Shown here piece by piece: positions 7,597-14,277 of a DNA stretch of 15,979 nucleotides; position 1 is the stretch's first letter, and each line of letters begins with the position of its first letter. Source of the stretch: Clostridia bacterium (GTDB taxonomy: Bacteria; Bacillota; Clostridia; Peptostreptococcales; Anaerovoracaceae); contig CAAEEA010000028.1 in assembly GCA_900754795.1 (NCBI GenBank), positions 1-15,979 on the forward strand. Reading direction: 5' to 3'. Below the pieces are notes generated by a model. That model was not told the origin of the DNA, did not search any database, and saw only the letters and a list, made by a program, of their open reading frames with translations. The translations under genes and the position numbers were made by a program.

Positions 7597-8652
7597 ATGA
7601 AGATTTCCATAGGCATACTGGCGGGTCAAGCCTGCGGCGGGTTAAACGGCGCCAGAGTAAAAACATATAACAGGAATGTAATAAAAAAACTTACCGCGGA
7701 GCTGTCGCCGGTGGGAGAAATACTGATTTCGGCTGCCAGAAAAACAGATTATCAGGATCTTGCCGAAAAAACCATGGAGGACAGCTCGCCTCTGGAAGGT
7801 ATATATAACGTCGTAAGCCGCGCGGACACCGACTGGATATTTGTATGCGGCGCGGATATGCCCAATGTCAGCGCCGGACTGATAAGGTATATGACCGGTT
7901 ATATTTCATCTGACTGTGACTGCGTATGTCTTGCCGATGAAAACCATGTGCAGCCTCTGTGCGCCATATATTCAAAAGCCCTTCTCCCGCTGATAAAGGA
8001 GGCTCTCGGCAGGAGAGATTTCAGACTGGCGGCTCTTTTGACGCGGGCGAGGACAAAATATATAGATCTTAAATATACTGTATTTGATAAAAGCGTTGTA
8101 AAGAACGGATATATAAGAAAGCCGGAACCGGCGCTCAGGCCTTCGGCTGTTTTTTGCGTATGCGGATTCAGCGATACGGGAAAGACAGGACTGATAGTGA
8201 AGCTGATAAACGAATTTATAGGAGAAGGTTATTCGGTGGGTGCAATCAAGCATGACGGCCACGATTGTTTTTCGGAAACAAAAGGGACTGACAGCGTTAT
8301 GTTCGCCGACGCCGGAGCTTCAGCGTGGGCCGTCTTTTCTGAGAAAAGGTTTTCCGTAAGCTGCCGGGAAAAGGCGGAACCGGAAGAAATGCTGAAGCTG
8401 CTGCGGATTACAGGCGGAGTTGATGTCGTAATCTTTGAAGGCCTTAAATCATCGGATTTTCCGAAGATAGAAATTACGAAAAAAGGTCTGCCGCCCGTGA
8501 CGGATCCGGACATGCTTATTTGTAAAGTCACCGATGAAAAATCCCCTGAAAACGAAGATGTGCCCGTGTTTTGCCGGGACGACGCGGAGGGGATTTTTTC
8601 ATGCGTCAAAAAATATTTCGGTCTCAGAGAACCGGAGAATGAGGAAACGTAA
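7597..8652 (+). CDS. MobA-MobB fusion: Mo-cofactor nucleotidyltransferase plus GTP-binding partner
   Basis: Two domains are fused in 351 residues. Residues 1 to about 178 are MobA-like, the enzyme that attaches GMP to Mo-molybdopterin: SPLEGIYN (64-71), CGADMPNVS (84-92, with the metal-binding Asp) and HVQPLCAIY (117-125) fit. The nucleotide-binding loop, normally LAGGxSxRMGxxK, is eroded to LAGQACGGLNGARVK (8-22), lacking the second Gly and the Arg. Residues from about 182 are MobB-like, with P-loop GFSDTGKT (190-197), IKHDGHD (217-223) and TDSVMFADAGA; MobB binds GTP and supports MobA. An AGGAAG site (7586-7591) lies 5 bases before the ATG. The first domain could have altered nucleotide preference or reduced activity. 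Confidence 0.88.
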   Translation: MKISIGILAGQACGGLNGARVKTYNRNVIKKLTAELSPVGEILISAARKTDYQDLAEKTMEDSSPLEGIYNVVSRADTDWIFVCGADMPNVSAGLIRYMTGYISSDCDCVCLADENHVQPLCAIYSKALLPLIKEALGRRDFRLAALLTRARTKYIDLKYTVFDKSVVKNGYIRKPEPALRPSAVFCVCGFSDTGKTGLIVKLINEFIGEGYSVGAIKHDGHDCFSETKGTDSVMFADAGASAWAVFSEKRFSVSCREKAEPEEMLKLLRITGGVDVVIFEGLKSSDFPKIEITKKGLPPVTDPDMLICKVTDEKSPENEDVPVFCRDDAEGIFSCVKKYFGLREPENEET

Positions 8653-8654
8653 AT

Positions 8655-9713
8655 ATGAAATATATAAAGACAGAAGACGCGGCCGGTCATGTGCTCTGCC
8701 ACGATATAACGCGGATAATCCCCGGACGGTTCAAGGGCGCGGCTTTCCGCAAAGGCCATATAGTCGCAGAAGAAGATATACCTGTGCTCCTGTCCATGGG
8801 AAAGGAAAACCTCTATGTCTGGGAGAAAAACGATGATATGCTCCACGAAGACGAGGCGGCGTTTATACTTGCCGGACTTTGCCTCGGCGGACTGCATGAC
8901 GGCGGAGAGGGACTTGTAATCGCGGGGGAGCCTAAGGAAGGAAAGATTGAGATTAAGGCGGCTGTCGACGGTCTGCTGAAAGTAAACGATAAAATGCTCA
9001 GAGCTGTCAACAGCCTCGGGGAGATGATGATAGCGACCAGACACGGTAATTTTACGGTCAGAAAAGGTCAGACTGTCGCGGCAATGAGGATAATCCCTCT
9101 CGTCATCGAAAAAGAGAAGATGGACAGAGCCAGAGCCGCCTGCCGCGGGGCCGGAGAGGGGCCGATACTGCGGCTGCTTCCGATAAACAGGCTCAGGACC
9201 GCGGTAATAGTGACCGGAAACGAGGTTGCCGCCGGAAGAATCAAAGATTCTTTCGGTCCGGCGGTTGAGAAGAAACTGGCCGAATACGGTATAACGCCCA
9301 TCTCAAAAACTGTTGTGACAGATGACGCGCGCGCGATAAAAGACGCTGTATTGAAGGCGGCAGAAGACGGGGCTCAAATGGTGCTTTGCACCGGCGGCAT
9401 GAGCGTGGATCCCGATGACAGGACTCCGGGAGCAATCAGAGAACTCGGGGCGAAGATCATTACATACGGCGCGCCCGTGCTTCCGGGAGCGATGTTCCTG
9501 CTTGCATATTACAGCCCGGGGAACGGAATTCCCGATGTACCTGTCATGGGACTTCCCGGATGCGTCATGTATGCGGAGAGAACTGTGTTCGATCTGATAT
9601 TGCCGAGAGTGCTGGCAAAAGACAAGATAGACGACATAGAAGATTACGGTCAGGGAGGGCTTTGTCTCGGATGTGAGATCTGCGTTTTCCCTGAATGCGG
9701 ATTCGGAAAGTAG
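8655..9713 (+). CDS. Molybdopterin-binding (MoeA/MogA-fold) protein with C-terminal cysteine cluster
   Basis: This 352-residue protein has a molybdopterin-binding domain at about residues 175-325: AVIVTGNEV near 184-192, MVLCTGGMSVDPDDRTPGAI near 236-255 and VMGLPGCVMYAERTVFD near 297-313. The first 165 residues form a separate domain with no catalytic motif I recognise. The tail GGLCLGCEICVFPECGFGK carries Cys 337, 340, 343 and 348, a likely metal or iron-sulfur site, and tails of this type are familiar in clostridial relatives. It is related to MoeA but lacks the AMDGYA module, so it is probably an accessory cofactor-handling or insertion factor, which is inference. GAGGAA at 8641-8646, inside the end of mobA-mobB, serves as its ribosome binding site. 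The intergenic gap is 2 bases. Confidence 0.82.
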   Translation: MKYIKTEDAAGHVLCHDITRIIPGRFKGAAFRKGHIVAEEDIPVLLSMGKENLYVWEKNDDMLHEDEAAFILAGLCLGGLHDGGEGLVIAGEPKEGKIEIKAAVDGLLKVNDKMLRAVNSLGEMMIATRHGNFTVRKGQTVAAMRIIPLVIEKEKMDRARAACRGAGEGPILRLLPINRLRTAVIVTGNEVAAGRIKDSFGPAVEKKLAEYGITPISKTVVTDDARAIKDAVLKAAEDGAQMVLCTGGMSVDPDDRTPGAIRELGAKIITYGAPVLPGAMFLLAYYSPGNGIPDVPVMGLPGCVMYAERTVFDLILPRVLAKDKIDDIEDYGQGGLCLGCEICVFPECGFGK

Positions 9714-9720
9714 GTAAAAT

Positions 9721-10485
9721 ATGAAAAAGATAACAGCTGTGTTGATGGTCATGGTACTGACCGCGGCGCTGTGGGGGTGCGCCGCTCCCTCGGGAGAGTC
9801 CGAAGTGACGGTGCTGGCCGCGGCATCGCTGACAGACGTCTGCGGCGAATTGAAAACTGTATACGAAGAAGAAAACGAGGGAATCACCATTAACTTTTCT
9901 TTCGGCGGATCGGGAGCGCTTCAGACCCAGATAGAAGAGGGGGCTCCTGCCGATATGTTTATTTCGGCGGCCGATACCCAGATGAACGCTCTGCTTGCTC
10001 AGGGGCTGATTGAAGAGGATTCTGTGACAGAGCTTCTTGAAAACAAGGCAGTCCTCATAGTGCCCGAAGGAAACCCGGCGGACATAAATTCTTTTGAAGA
10101 TGTGCCAAAAGCCGATCTTATAGGGATTGGAGAAGTTTCAAGCGTTCCGGTGGGCCAGTATTCAATGGAGATATTTGAAAATCTCGGAATATGGGAACAG
10201 GTAAGAGAAAAAGCAAATTTCGGCTCGGATGTGCGCGCTGTTCTTTCCTGGGTTGAGAGCGGCGACGTAGACTGCGGCGTGGTCTATGCCACTGACGCTT
10301 ATACGGGGAAAGGCATAGAGACGGTATGCGAAGCTCCTGAAGGAAGCTGCAGCCCTGTTATATATCCGGCGGGAATAACGTCAGGCGCGAAGTCATATGA
10401 CGCGACTCATGCTTTTCTTGATTTTCTTACGGGAGATGAAGCAGAGGAGATATTTGAAAAATACGGATTTACGGTGGTGGACTGA
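9721..10485 (+). CDS. modA: Molybdate ABC transporter substrate-binding lipoprotein
   Basis: ModA captures molybdate (or tungstate) outside the membrane and delivers it to ModBC. At 254 residues it is the normal size. The N-terminus MKKITAVLMVMVLTAALWGC is a lipoprotein signal with Cys20 as the lipidated residue, as expected in a Gram-positive. Typical ModA features are VLAAASLTDV (Ser of the oxyanion site), FSFGGSGALQTQIEEGAPADMFISA, GEVSSVPVGQYS and VVYATDA. The ribosome binding site is weak (AGGT at 9712-9715). Its stop codon shares one base with the modB start (TGATG). Sequence alone does not distinguish molybdate from tungstate; the cofactor neighbours support molybdate. Confidence 0.94.
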   Translation: MKKITAVLMVMVLTAALWGCAAPSGESEVTVLAAASLTDVCGELKTVYEEENEGITINFSFGGSGALQTQIEEGAPADMFISAADTQMNALLAQGLIEEDSVTELLENKAVLIVPEGNPADINSFEDVPKADLIGIGEVSSVPVGQYSMEIFENLGIWEQVREKANFGSDVRAVLSWVESGDVDCGVVYATDAYTGKGIETVCEAPEGSCSPVIYPAGITSGAKSYDATHAFLDFLTGDEAEEIFEKYGFTVVD

Positions 10486-11150
10486 TGGATTTTTCGCCTC
10501 TTTGGATATCATTTAAAGTCGCGGCTGCGGCGACCGTGATAACGTTTGTGCTTGGAATAGCTGCGGCGCGTTGGGTTACATCAATGAAACGGGGCAGAGG
10601 GCTTGCCGACGGCGTACTGTCACTGACCATGGTTCTGCCGCCTACTGTGGTGGGATTTTTTCTGCTGCTCATTTTCGGCGGCAACGGTATACTTGGGAAA
10701 TTCCTCGAGGCCGCGGGGCTGGCTGTGGTGTTCACGTGGCAGGGAGCCGTTATTGCGGCGGCAGCGGTATCTTTTCCCATAATGTACAGGACCGCGAGAG
10801 GAGCCATGGAACAGGTCGACGGTAATCTTATCAGCGCGGCAAGGACTTTGGGAATGTCTGAGAGAAAGATATTTTTCCATATTACATTTCCTCTGGCAAG
10901 ACCCGGAATAGCGGCGGCCGCCGTATTGTCGTTCGCGAGAGCCGTAGGCGAGTTCGGAGCGACAATGATGCTCGCGGGCAATATCCCCGGAAAGACTCAG
11001 ACCATGTCTACGGCCATATATACCGCGATGCAGAGCGGAGACAGGAGCCGTGCCTGGATATGGGTGGCGGTCGTTATGACCATGTCCCTTTGCGTAATGC
11101 TTCTGATGAATATCTGGAACGATAAACAGCCCGGGAGGAAAAGACCATGA
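10485..11150 (+). CDS. modB: Molybdate ABC transporter permease
   Basis: ModB forms the membrane channel for molybdate as a dimer coupled to ModC. The 221-residue protein has about five hydrophobic helices (7-28, 44-64, 74-98, 137-160 and 188-209). The cytoplasmic EAA loop that contacts the ATPase is present as AARTLGMSERKIFFHITFPL (118-137), followed by ARPGIAAAAVLSFARAVGEFGAT, strongly typical of ModB/CysT permeases. Translation is probably coupled to modA through the TGATG overlap, because no strong ribosome binding site is visible. The stop overlaps the modC start by 4 bases. Confidence 0.95.
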   Translation: MDFSPLWISFKVAAAATVITFVLGIAAARWVTSMKRGRGLADGVLSLTMVLPPTVVGFFLLLIFGGNGILGKFLEAAGLAVVFTWQGAVIAAAAVSFPIMYRTARGAMEQVDGNLISAARTLGMSERKIFFHITFPLARPGIAAAAVLSFARAVGEFGATMMLAGNIPGKTQTMSTAIYTAMQSGDRSRAWIWVAVVMTMSLCVMLLMNIWNDKQPGRKRP

Positions 11151-12118
11151 GACTGCACGTAGATATAGAAAAAGATCTGAGGGATTTTCGCCTGAAAGTC
11201 GCGTTTGACACGGACAGCGAGGTATTCGCTCTGCTGGGTGCTTCCGGAAGCGGCAAAAGCATGACTCTCAGGTGCATCGCGGGCATAGAAAAACCTGACA
11301 GAGGTTCGATCACCCTCGGGGAAAAGGTGTTATTCGATTCTGCTTCCGGCACGGATCTTTCGCCGCGGGAAAGGAAAGTCGGATATCTTTTTCAGGACTA
11401 CGCGCTGTTTCCTCACATGACTGTGCTGGAAAACGTGAGGTGCGGTTCGGCCGGCCGGGCAGAGGAATACATAGAGAAATTCTGTCTCAGAGGAAAAGAA
11501 AACCTTATACCCGCGCAGCTGTCCGGAGGAGAAAAGCAGAGGACGGCTCTGGCGCGTATGCTGGCCGCTGATCCCAGACTGATTATGCTTGACGAACCCC
11601 TTTCATCCCTTGACAGCCATCTTAAAACGGCCATGGAGGCAGAACTTACGGCTGCTATCGCCTGCTGCGGCGGTCAGGCAGTTCTGGTCTCTCACGACCG
11701 GGAGGAAATTTACAGGCTGGCTGACAGAGCGGGAGTCATGGACAGGGGACGTTTATCTTGCGTACAAAGTAAGAAAGAAATGTTTTTAAGGCCGGCTTCT
11801 GCCGCCGCCGCGAAACTGACCGGATGGGAAAACGTCATCCCCTGCGACAGGGGAGAGGAGAGTCATATGGCTTTCAGGGCGGAAGACGTGATTATATCTT
11901 CCTCGCCTCCCGGGGAGAAGCATAACCGGGGTCTGATTTTTCTCTGCCACGCGCCTGCGGGATCAGCAAATGCGATGGAGGATTTAACCGGATATATCGT
12001 TAGGGTTTCCCGCGGCGGAGAGAGTAATATCATCTGCCGGACGGCGGAGAGACCGGATACGAAAAAAGAAATGTGGCTTTATGTGCCTGAGGAAAGAATA
12101 AGGCGGTTTGCAGACTGA
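11147..12118 (+). CDS. modC: Molybdate ABC transporter ATP-binding protein
   Basis: ModC hydrolyses ATP to drive molybdate uptake. In 323 residues it shows Walker A GASGSGKS (31-38), Q-loop LFQDYALFPH (81-90), ABC signature LSGGEKQR (125-132), Walker B LIMLDEP (145-151) and switch histidine H183 in VSHDR. The C-terminal third (about 235-323) has the position expected for the TOBE/Mop-like domain that binds molybdate in other ModC proteins, although its sequence is diverged and the regulatory function is inference. GGGAGG at 11133-11138 gives a strong ribosome binding site, and the start overlaps the modB stop. Confidence 0.94.
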   Translation: MRLHVDIEKDLRDFRLKVAFDTDSEVFALLGASGSGKSMTLRCIAGIEKPDRGSITLGEKVLFDSASGTDLSPRERKVGYLFQDYALFPHMTVLENVRCGSAGRAEEYIEKFCLRGKENLIPAQLSGGEKQRTALARMLAADPRLIMLDEPLSSLDSHLKTAMEAELTAAIACCGGQAVLVSHDREEIYRLADRAGVMDRGRLSCVQSKKEMFLRPASAAAAKLTGWENVIPCDRGEESHMAFRAEDVIISSSPPGEKHNRGLIFLCHAPAGSANAMEDLTGYIVRVSRGGESNIICRTAERPDTKKEMWLYVPEERIRRFAD

Positions 12119-12144
12119 GACCGCCTGAACCGGAGGAAAATGAT

Positions 12145-13011
12145 ATGAATATTTCACAGCTTGAATGTTTTTTAGCGGTGGCCGGACACCTGAGCTTTGC
12201 CAGAGCCGCCGAAGAACTGAATATATCCCAGCCGGCGGCAAGTCACCAGATCCGCGCTCTCGAAGATGAACTGGGCGGCAATCTGTTCATCAGATCTACG
12301 AGAACAGTGAAGCTGACAGAAGAAGGGAGAGCTTTTCTCGCTGACGCAGAGAGAATAGTGGCCATAGCAAAGCTCGCCGCGGAAAGGTTTGAAAGAGATT
12401 CGCGTGAGGGCGTTTTGCCTTTTACCGTGGGCATGGGGCGCTGTATGGACAGAAAGCTTCCGATCCGGGCCTTATCCGTTATGAAAGAAAAGGATCCGGG
12501 ACTTCGGCCTTCCCTCTTGTCTGTTGAAGACAGTATAATGACCGTGAGAGTAGAAGACGGCACGGCGGACGCGGCGATAGGATTCCGGGATAACACTTAT
12601 CGCAAAGAGGATCTTAAATTCAGAGAACTCGGCAGAACCTGTCTCTGCCTCGTATACGATAAAAAGAGTTTTTCCCGCGCGAAAGATGCGCCCCTTATTA
12701 TAACAGGCCCGCAAACGCTGCCGGAGGAAATTGCGTCTGCTCAGGAAAAGCTTGCCGCGGAAAGGAAACCGTCCGACAGGATTTTCTGCGATCTGCCTGC
12801 TGACGCTCTGACTATGGCAGAAGCAGGTCTGGGATGCGCTCTGCTTCCGGAAATCGCGGTATCCGGCAACTGCTCTGACGGGGAATCCGATCTCGGAAAA
12901 GAGAAACTCCCGGGCGAGGAACTGATATGGGGCGTATATTTCAGGTCAAACGATGAAAACCCTGTTATACGGAGGTTTGTCAAAGCTCTCAAAGACTGCG
13001 CGGCCACCTGA
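12145..13011 (+). CDS. LysR-family transcriptional regulator
   Basis: This is a 288-residue LysR-type regulator. Residues 1-60 form the winged helix-turn-helix, with FARAAEELNISQPAASHQIRAL (18-39) as the canonical recognition segment and LTEEG closing the wing. The rest (about 90-288) is the effector-binding domain. GGAGG at 12132-12136 precedes the ATG by 8 bases. It lies 26 bases after modC in the same direction and is followed by a strong terminator, so it is probably the last gene of the run. LysR regulators are often divergent from their targets, so its target cannot be read from position. Control of the molybdenum genes in response to molybdate is possible but unproven; there is no ModE-type Mop domain in this protein. 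Confidence 0.88.
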   Translation: MNISQLECFLAVAGHLSFARAAEELNISQPAASHQIRALEDELGGNLFIRSTRTVKLTEEGRAFLADAERIVAIAKLAAERFERDSREGVLPFTVGMGRCMDRKLPIRALSVMKEKDPGLRPSLLSVEDSIMTVRVEDGTADAAIGFRDNTYRKEDLKFRELGRTCLCLVYDKKSFSRAKDAPLIITGPQTLPEEIASAQEKLAAERKPSDRIFCDLPADALTMAEAGLGCALLPEIAVSGNCSDGESDLGKEKLPGEELIWGVYFRSNDENPVIRRFVKALKDCAAT

Positions 13012-13015
13012 CTGA

Positions 13016-13047
13016 AAAAGCCGCCGGAAAAATTCCCGGCGGCTTTT
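13016..13047. terminator. Bidirectional intrinsic terminator between lysR and hsp20
   Basis: AAAAGCCGCCGG (13016-13027) and CCGGCGGCTTTT (13036-13047) form a perfect 12-bp stem with an 8-base loop. T-runs lie at both ends when each strand is read, so it can end both the plus-strand lysR transcript (stop at 13011) and the minus-strand hsp20 transcript (stop at 13097). Confidence 0.93.
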
Positions 13048-13096
13048 ATATCCGTACTGCGCACAGGCGCTGAACTTATTGAGAAAAGAGTCCGGC

Positions 13097-13546
13097 CTAT
13101 TCAATAGAAATATATTTCGGCTCTTCGATCTGAGGTTCATCTTTTTTCTTTGGAAGATCGATCTTAAGTACGCCGTGCTTAAACTCGGCTCTGATCTGGT
13201 CTTCATGGAGTTCCACGCCGACATAGAAACTGCGCTGGCAGGAACCGGAATACCTTTCTCTGCGGATAAATTTACCCTCGGATCCATCCTCGCCGTGTTT
13301 TTCGGCAAAGATTGTCAGATAACCGTCGTTAAGAGAGATCTTTATATTCTCTTTTCTGAAGCCCGGAAGCTCGACCTTCATCTCGTAAGCGTCAGCCGTT
13401 TCTTTTACATCGGTCTTCATGAGATTGCGCTCTTTGCGGTCAATCTTTTTTTCCAGCTTTCGCATATCCCGGCTGCTGTTCCTGAAAAACGGATCGTCAA
13501 AGAAATCATTCAGAAAATCCTGATCAAATAATGTTGGCAGATACAT
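13097..13546 (-). CDS. Small heat-shock protein, Hsp20 family (second in operon)
   Basis: This 149-residue small heat-shock protein would act as an ATP-independent holdase, binding unfolding proteins in the cytosol as an oligomer. The alpha-crystallin domain runs from about MKTDVKETADAYEMKVELPG (residues 43-62) through DGYLTIFAEK and RRERYSGSCQRSFYVG to LKIDLPKK near residue 132. The N-terminal arm is charged and aromatic, with a KLEKKIDRKER stretch. AAGGAGG (13560-13554 on the minus strand) precedes the ATG by about 7 bases and overlaps the stop of the upstream hsp20. Only 12 bases separate the two genes, so they form an operon. Confidence 0.93.
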   Translation of the reverse strand: MYLPTLFDQDFLNDFFDDPFFRNSSRDMRKLEKKIDRKERNLMKTDVKETADAYEMKVELPGFRKENIKISLNDGYLTIFAEKHGEDGSEGKFIRRERYSGSCQRSFYVGVELHEDQIRAEFKHGVLKIDLPKKKDEPQIEEPKYISIE

Positions 13547-13558
13547 AAAACTTCCTCC

Positions 13559-13978
13559 TTAACCTTCTATAGCTATATATTTCTTTTCATCAACCTGAGG
13601 TCTGGCTTCTTTCTTAGGAACCGTGAGCATCAGAGTGCCGTCTTCAAACTTCGCCCTGATATCGTCCTGGGTCATATCTTCGCCCACATAAAAGCTCCTG
13701 CTGAAAGATCCGCTGTATCTTTCTCTGCGGATATATTTGCCGTCCTTGTCTTTTTCATCGTTGTCCTGATTTACAGTGGCGCTGATGGTAAGATAGCCGT
13801 CTTTCAGTTCAGCTTTTACATCTTCTTTCTTTACGCCCGGCATATCTACGGCGACTTCATAACCGTTTTCGGTTTCCTTTACGTCTGTTCTCATAAGGTC
13901 GTTGTTCTGGTATCCGTAGAAACGCGGATCAAACATATCGTCAAATAAATCTCTTGTAAAAATTGTAGGCATTAACAT
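13559..13978 (-). CDS. Small heat-shock protein, Hsp20 family (first in operon)
   Basis: This is a 139-residue Hsp20 paralogue of its downstream neighbour; MRTDVKETENGYEV and YIRRERYSGSFSRSFYVG are nearly shared. The alpha-crystallin domain covers about residues 29-132 and ends in LMLTVPKKE. I start it at 13978 (MLMPTIF), where AAGGAG at 13992-13987 lies 8 bases upstream and the N-terminus matches the neighbour's MYLPTLF. An in-frame ATG at 14086 would add 36 residues with no family resemblance, and it lies upstream of the inferred transcription start. Transcription is probably repressed by HrcA through a CIRCE operator, and the ribosome binding site can be sequestered in the leader. Confidence 0.94.
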   Translation of the reverse strand: MLMPTIFTRDLFDDMFDPRFYGYQNNDLMRTDVKETENGYEVAVDMPGVKKEDVKAELKDGYLTISATVNQDNDEKDKDGKYIRRERYSGSFSRSFYVGEDMTQDDIRAKFEDGTLMLTVPKKEARPQVDEKKYIAIEG

Positions 13979-13980
13979 AA

Positions 13981-14040
13981 TTATCGCTCCTTCATAAAAA
14001 ATTTTATGAACTTGGGGAGCCTGGGATCGGGCAGGTTCAT
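13981..14040 (-). other. Possible 19-codon upstream ORF in hsp20 leader
   Basis: On the minus strand an ATG at 14040 opens a frame of 19 codons (starting MNLPDPRLPKF) that ends with TAA at 13983-13981, two bases before the hsp20 ATG and spanning its ribosome binding site. An AAGG lies very close upstream (spacing about 2 bases), which is poor for initiation. It may be chance, but translation of it would open the leader hairpin. Confidence 0.25.
13986..14020 (-). promoter_or_regulatory. Candidate RNA thermometer sequestering hsp20 ribosome binding site
   Basis: In the minus-strand leader, GCUCC (14020-14016) is perfectly complementary to GGAGC (13990-13986), which contains the Shine-Dalgarno GGAG. 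Inside this lies a weak, almost all A-U 8-bp hairpin, 14010-14003 with 13998-13991, topped by a 4-base loop, and a 5-base bulge (14015-14011). Melting would expose the site 8 bases before the ATG. Such structures are known for small heat-shock genes (ROSE and fourU types). This one is inferred from pairing only. Confidence 0.5.
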
Positions 14041-14076
14041 CACCTTCTGTCGCCCGCTCTCCCTCGGTTCGATTAT

Positions 14077-14105
14077 ATAATACCACATGTTGTTAGCACT
14101 CGCAA
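14077..14105 (-). promoter_or_regulatory. hsp20 operon promoter
   Basis: Read on the minus strand, TTGCGA (14105-14100) and TATTAT (14082-14077) are separated by 17 bp, giving a start near 14070 and a leader of about 92 bases. A TATAAT at 14077-14072 overlaps as an alternative -10 with a less suitable spacing. The -35 box lies within the CIRCE element. Confidence 0.65.
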
Positions 14106-14119
14106 GTGCTGAGTGCTAA
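14093..14119. promoter_or_regulatory. CIRCE operator (HrcA binding site)
   Basis: TTAGCACTC (14093-14101), a 9-base spacer, and GAGTGCTAA (14111-14119) form a perfect match to the CIRCE consensus TTAGCACTC-N9-GAGTGCTAA. It overlaps the -35 region of the minus-strand hsp20 promoter, the position at which HrcA would block RNA polymerase. The repressor gene hrcA is not in the window. Confidence 0.97.
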
Positions 14120-14191
14120 TTTATTTTTTCCACTTTTTTCTTGCCGATAAACTCCGGTTATTATTTTCTGACGCTGAAAAAACAAAACTCA

Positions 14192-14220
14192 TTGAGAACA
14201 CAGCGCGCAGATGGTATACT
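14192..14220 (+). promoter_or_regulatory. Promoter of the rubredoxin/glutamate-synthase-domain gene
   Basis: TTGAGA (14192-14197) and TATACT (14215-14220) are 17 bp apart, a good housekeeping-sigma promoter directed at the gene starting at 14278. The leader of about 50 bases has a small GCCC-TTA-GGGC hairpin (14233-14243) and an AGGAG (14259-14263) set unusually far, 14 bases, from the ATG. Confidence 0.75.
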
Positions 14221-14277
14221 GTAAGCAAATAAGCCCTTAGGGCAGAAAGGATAAGGCCAGGAGCCAGTGTACCGGAA

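Noticed and set aside
6340..9720. Molybdenum-cofactor riboswitch (moco motif) in front of the cofactor genes
   Set aside because: Gaps between these genes are 0-14 bases, too small to hold one.
13079..13531. 150-codon plus-strand open frame opposite hsp20
   Set aside because: It is a mirror frame of a clear Hsp20 gene, with no ribosome binding site and starting just after a terminator.
13979..14086. In-frame extension of the first hsp20 to an ATG at 14086
   Set aside because: It would start upstream of the predicted transcription start, lacks family similarity, and has no ribosome binding site, whereas 13978 has AAGGAG at 8 bases.
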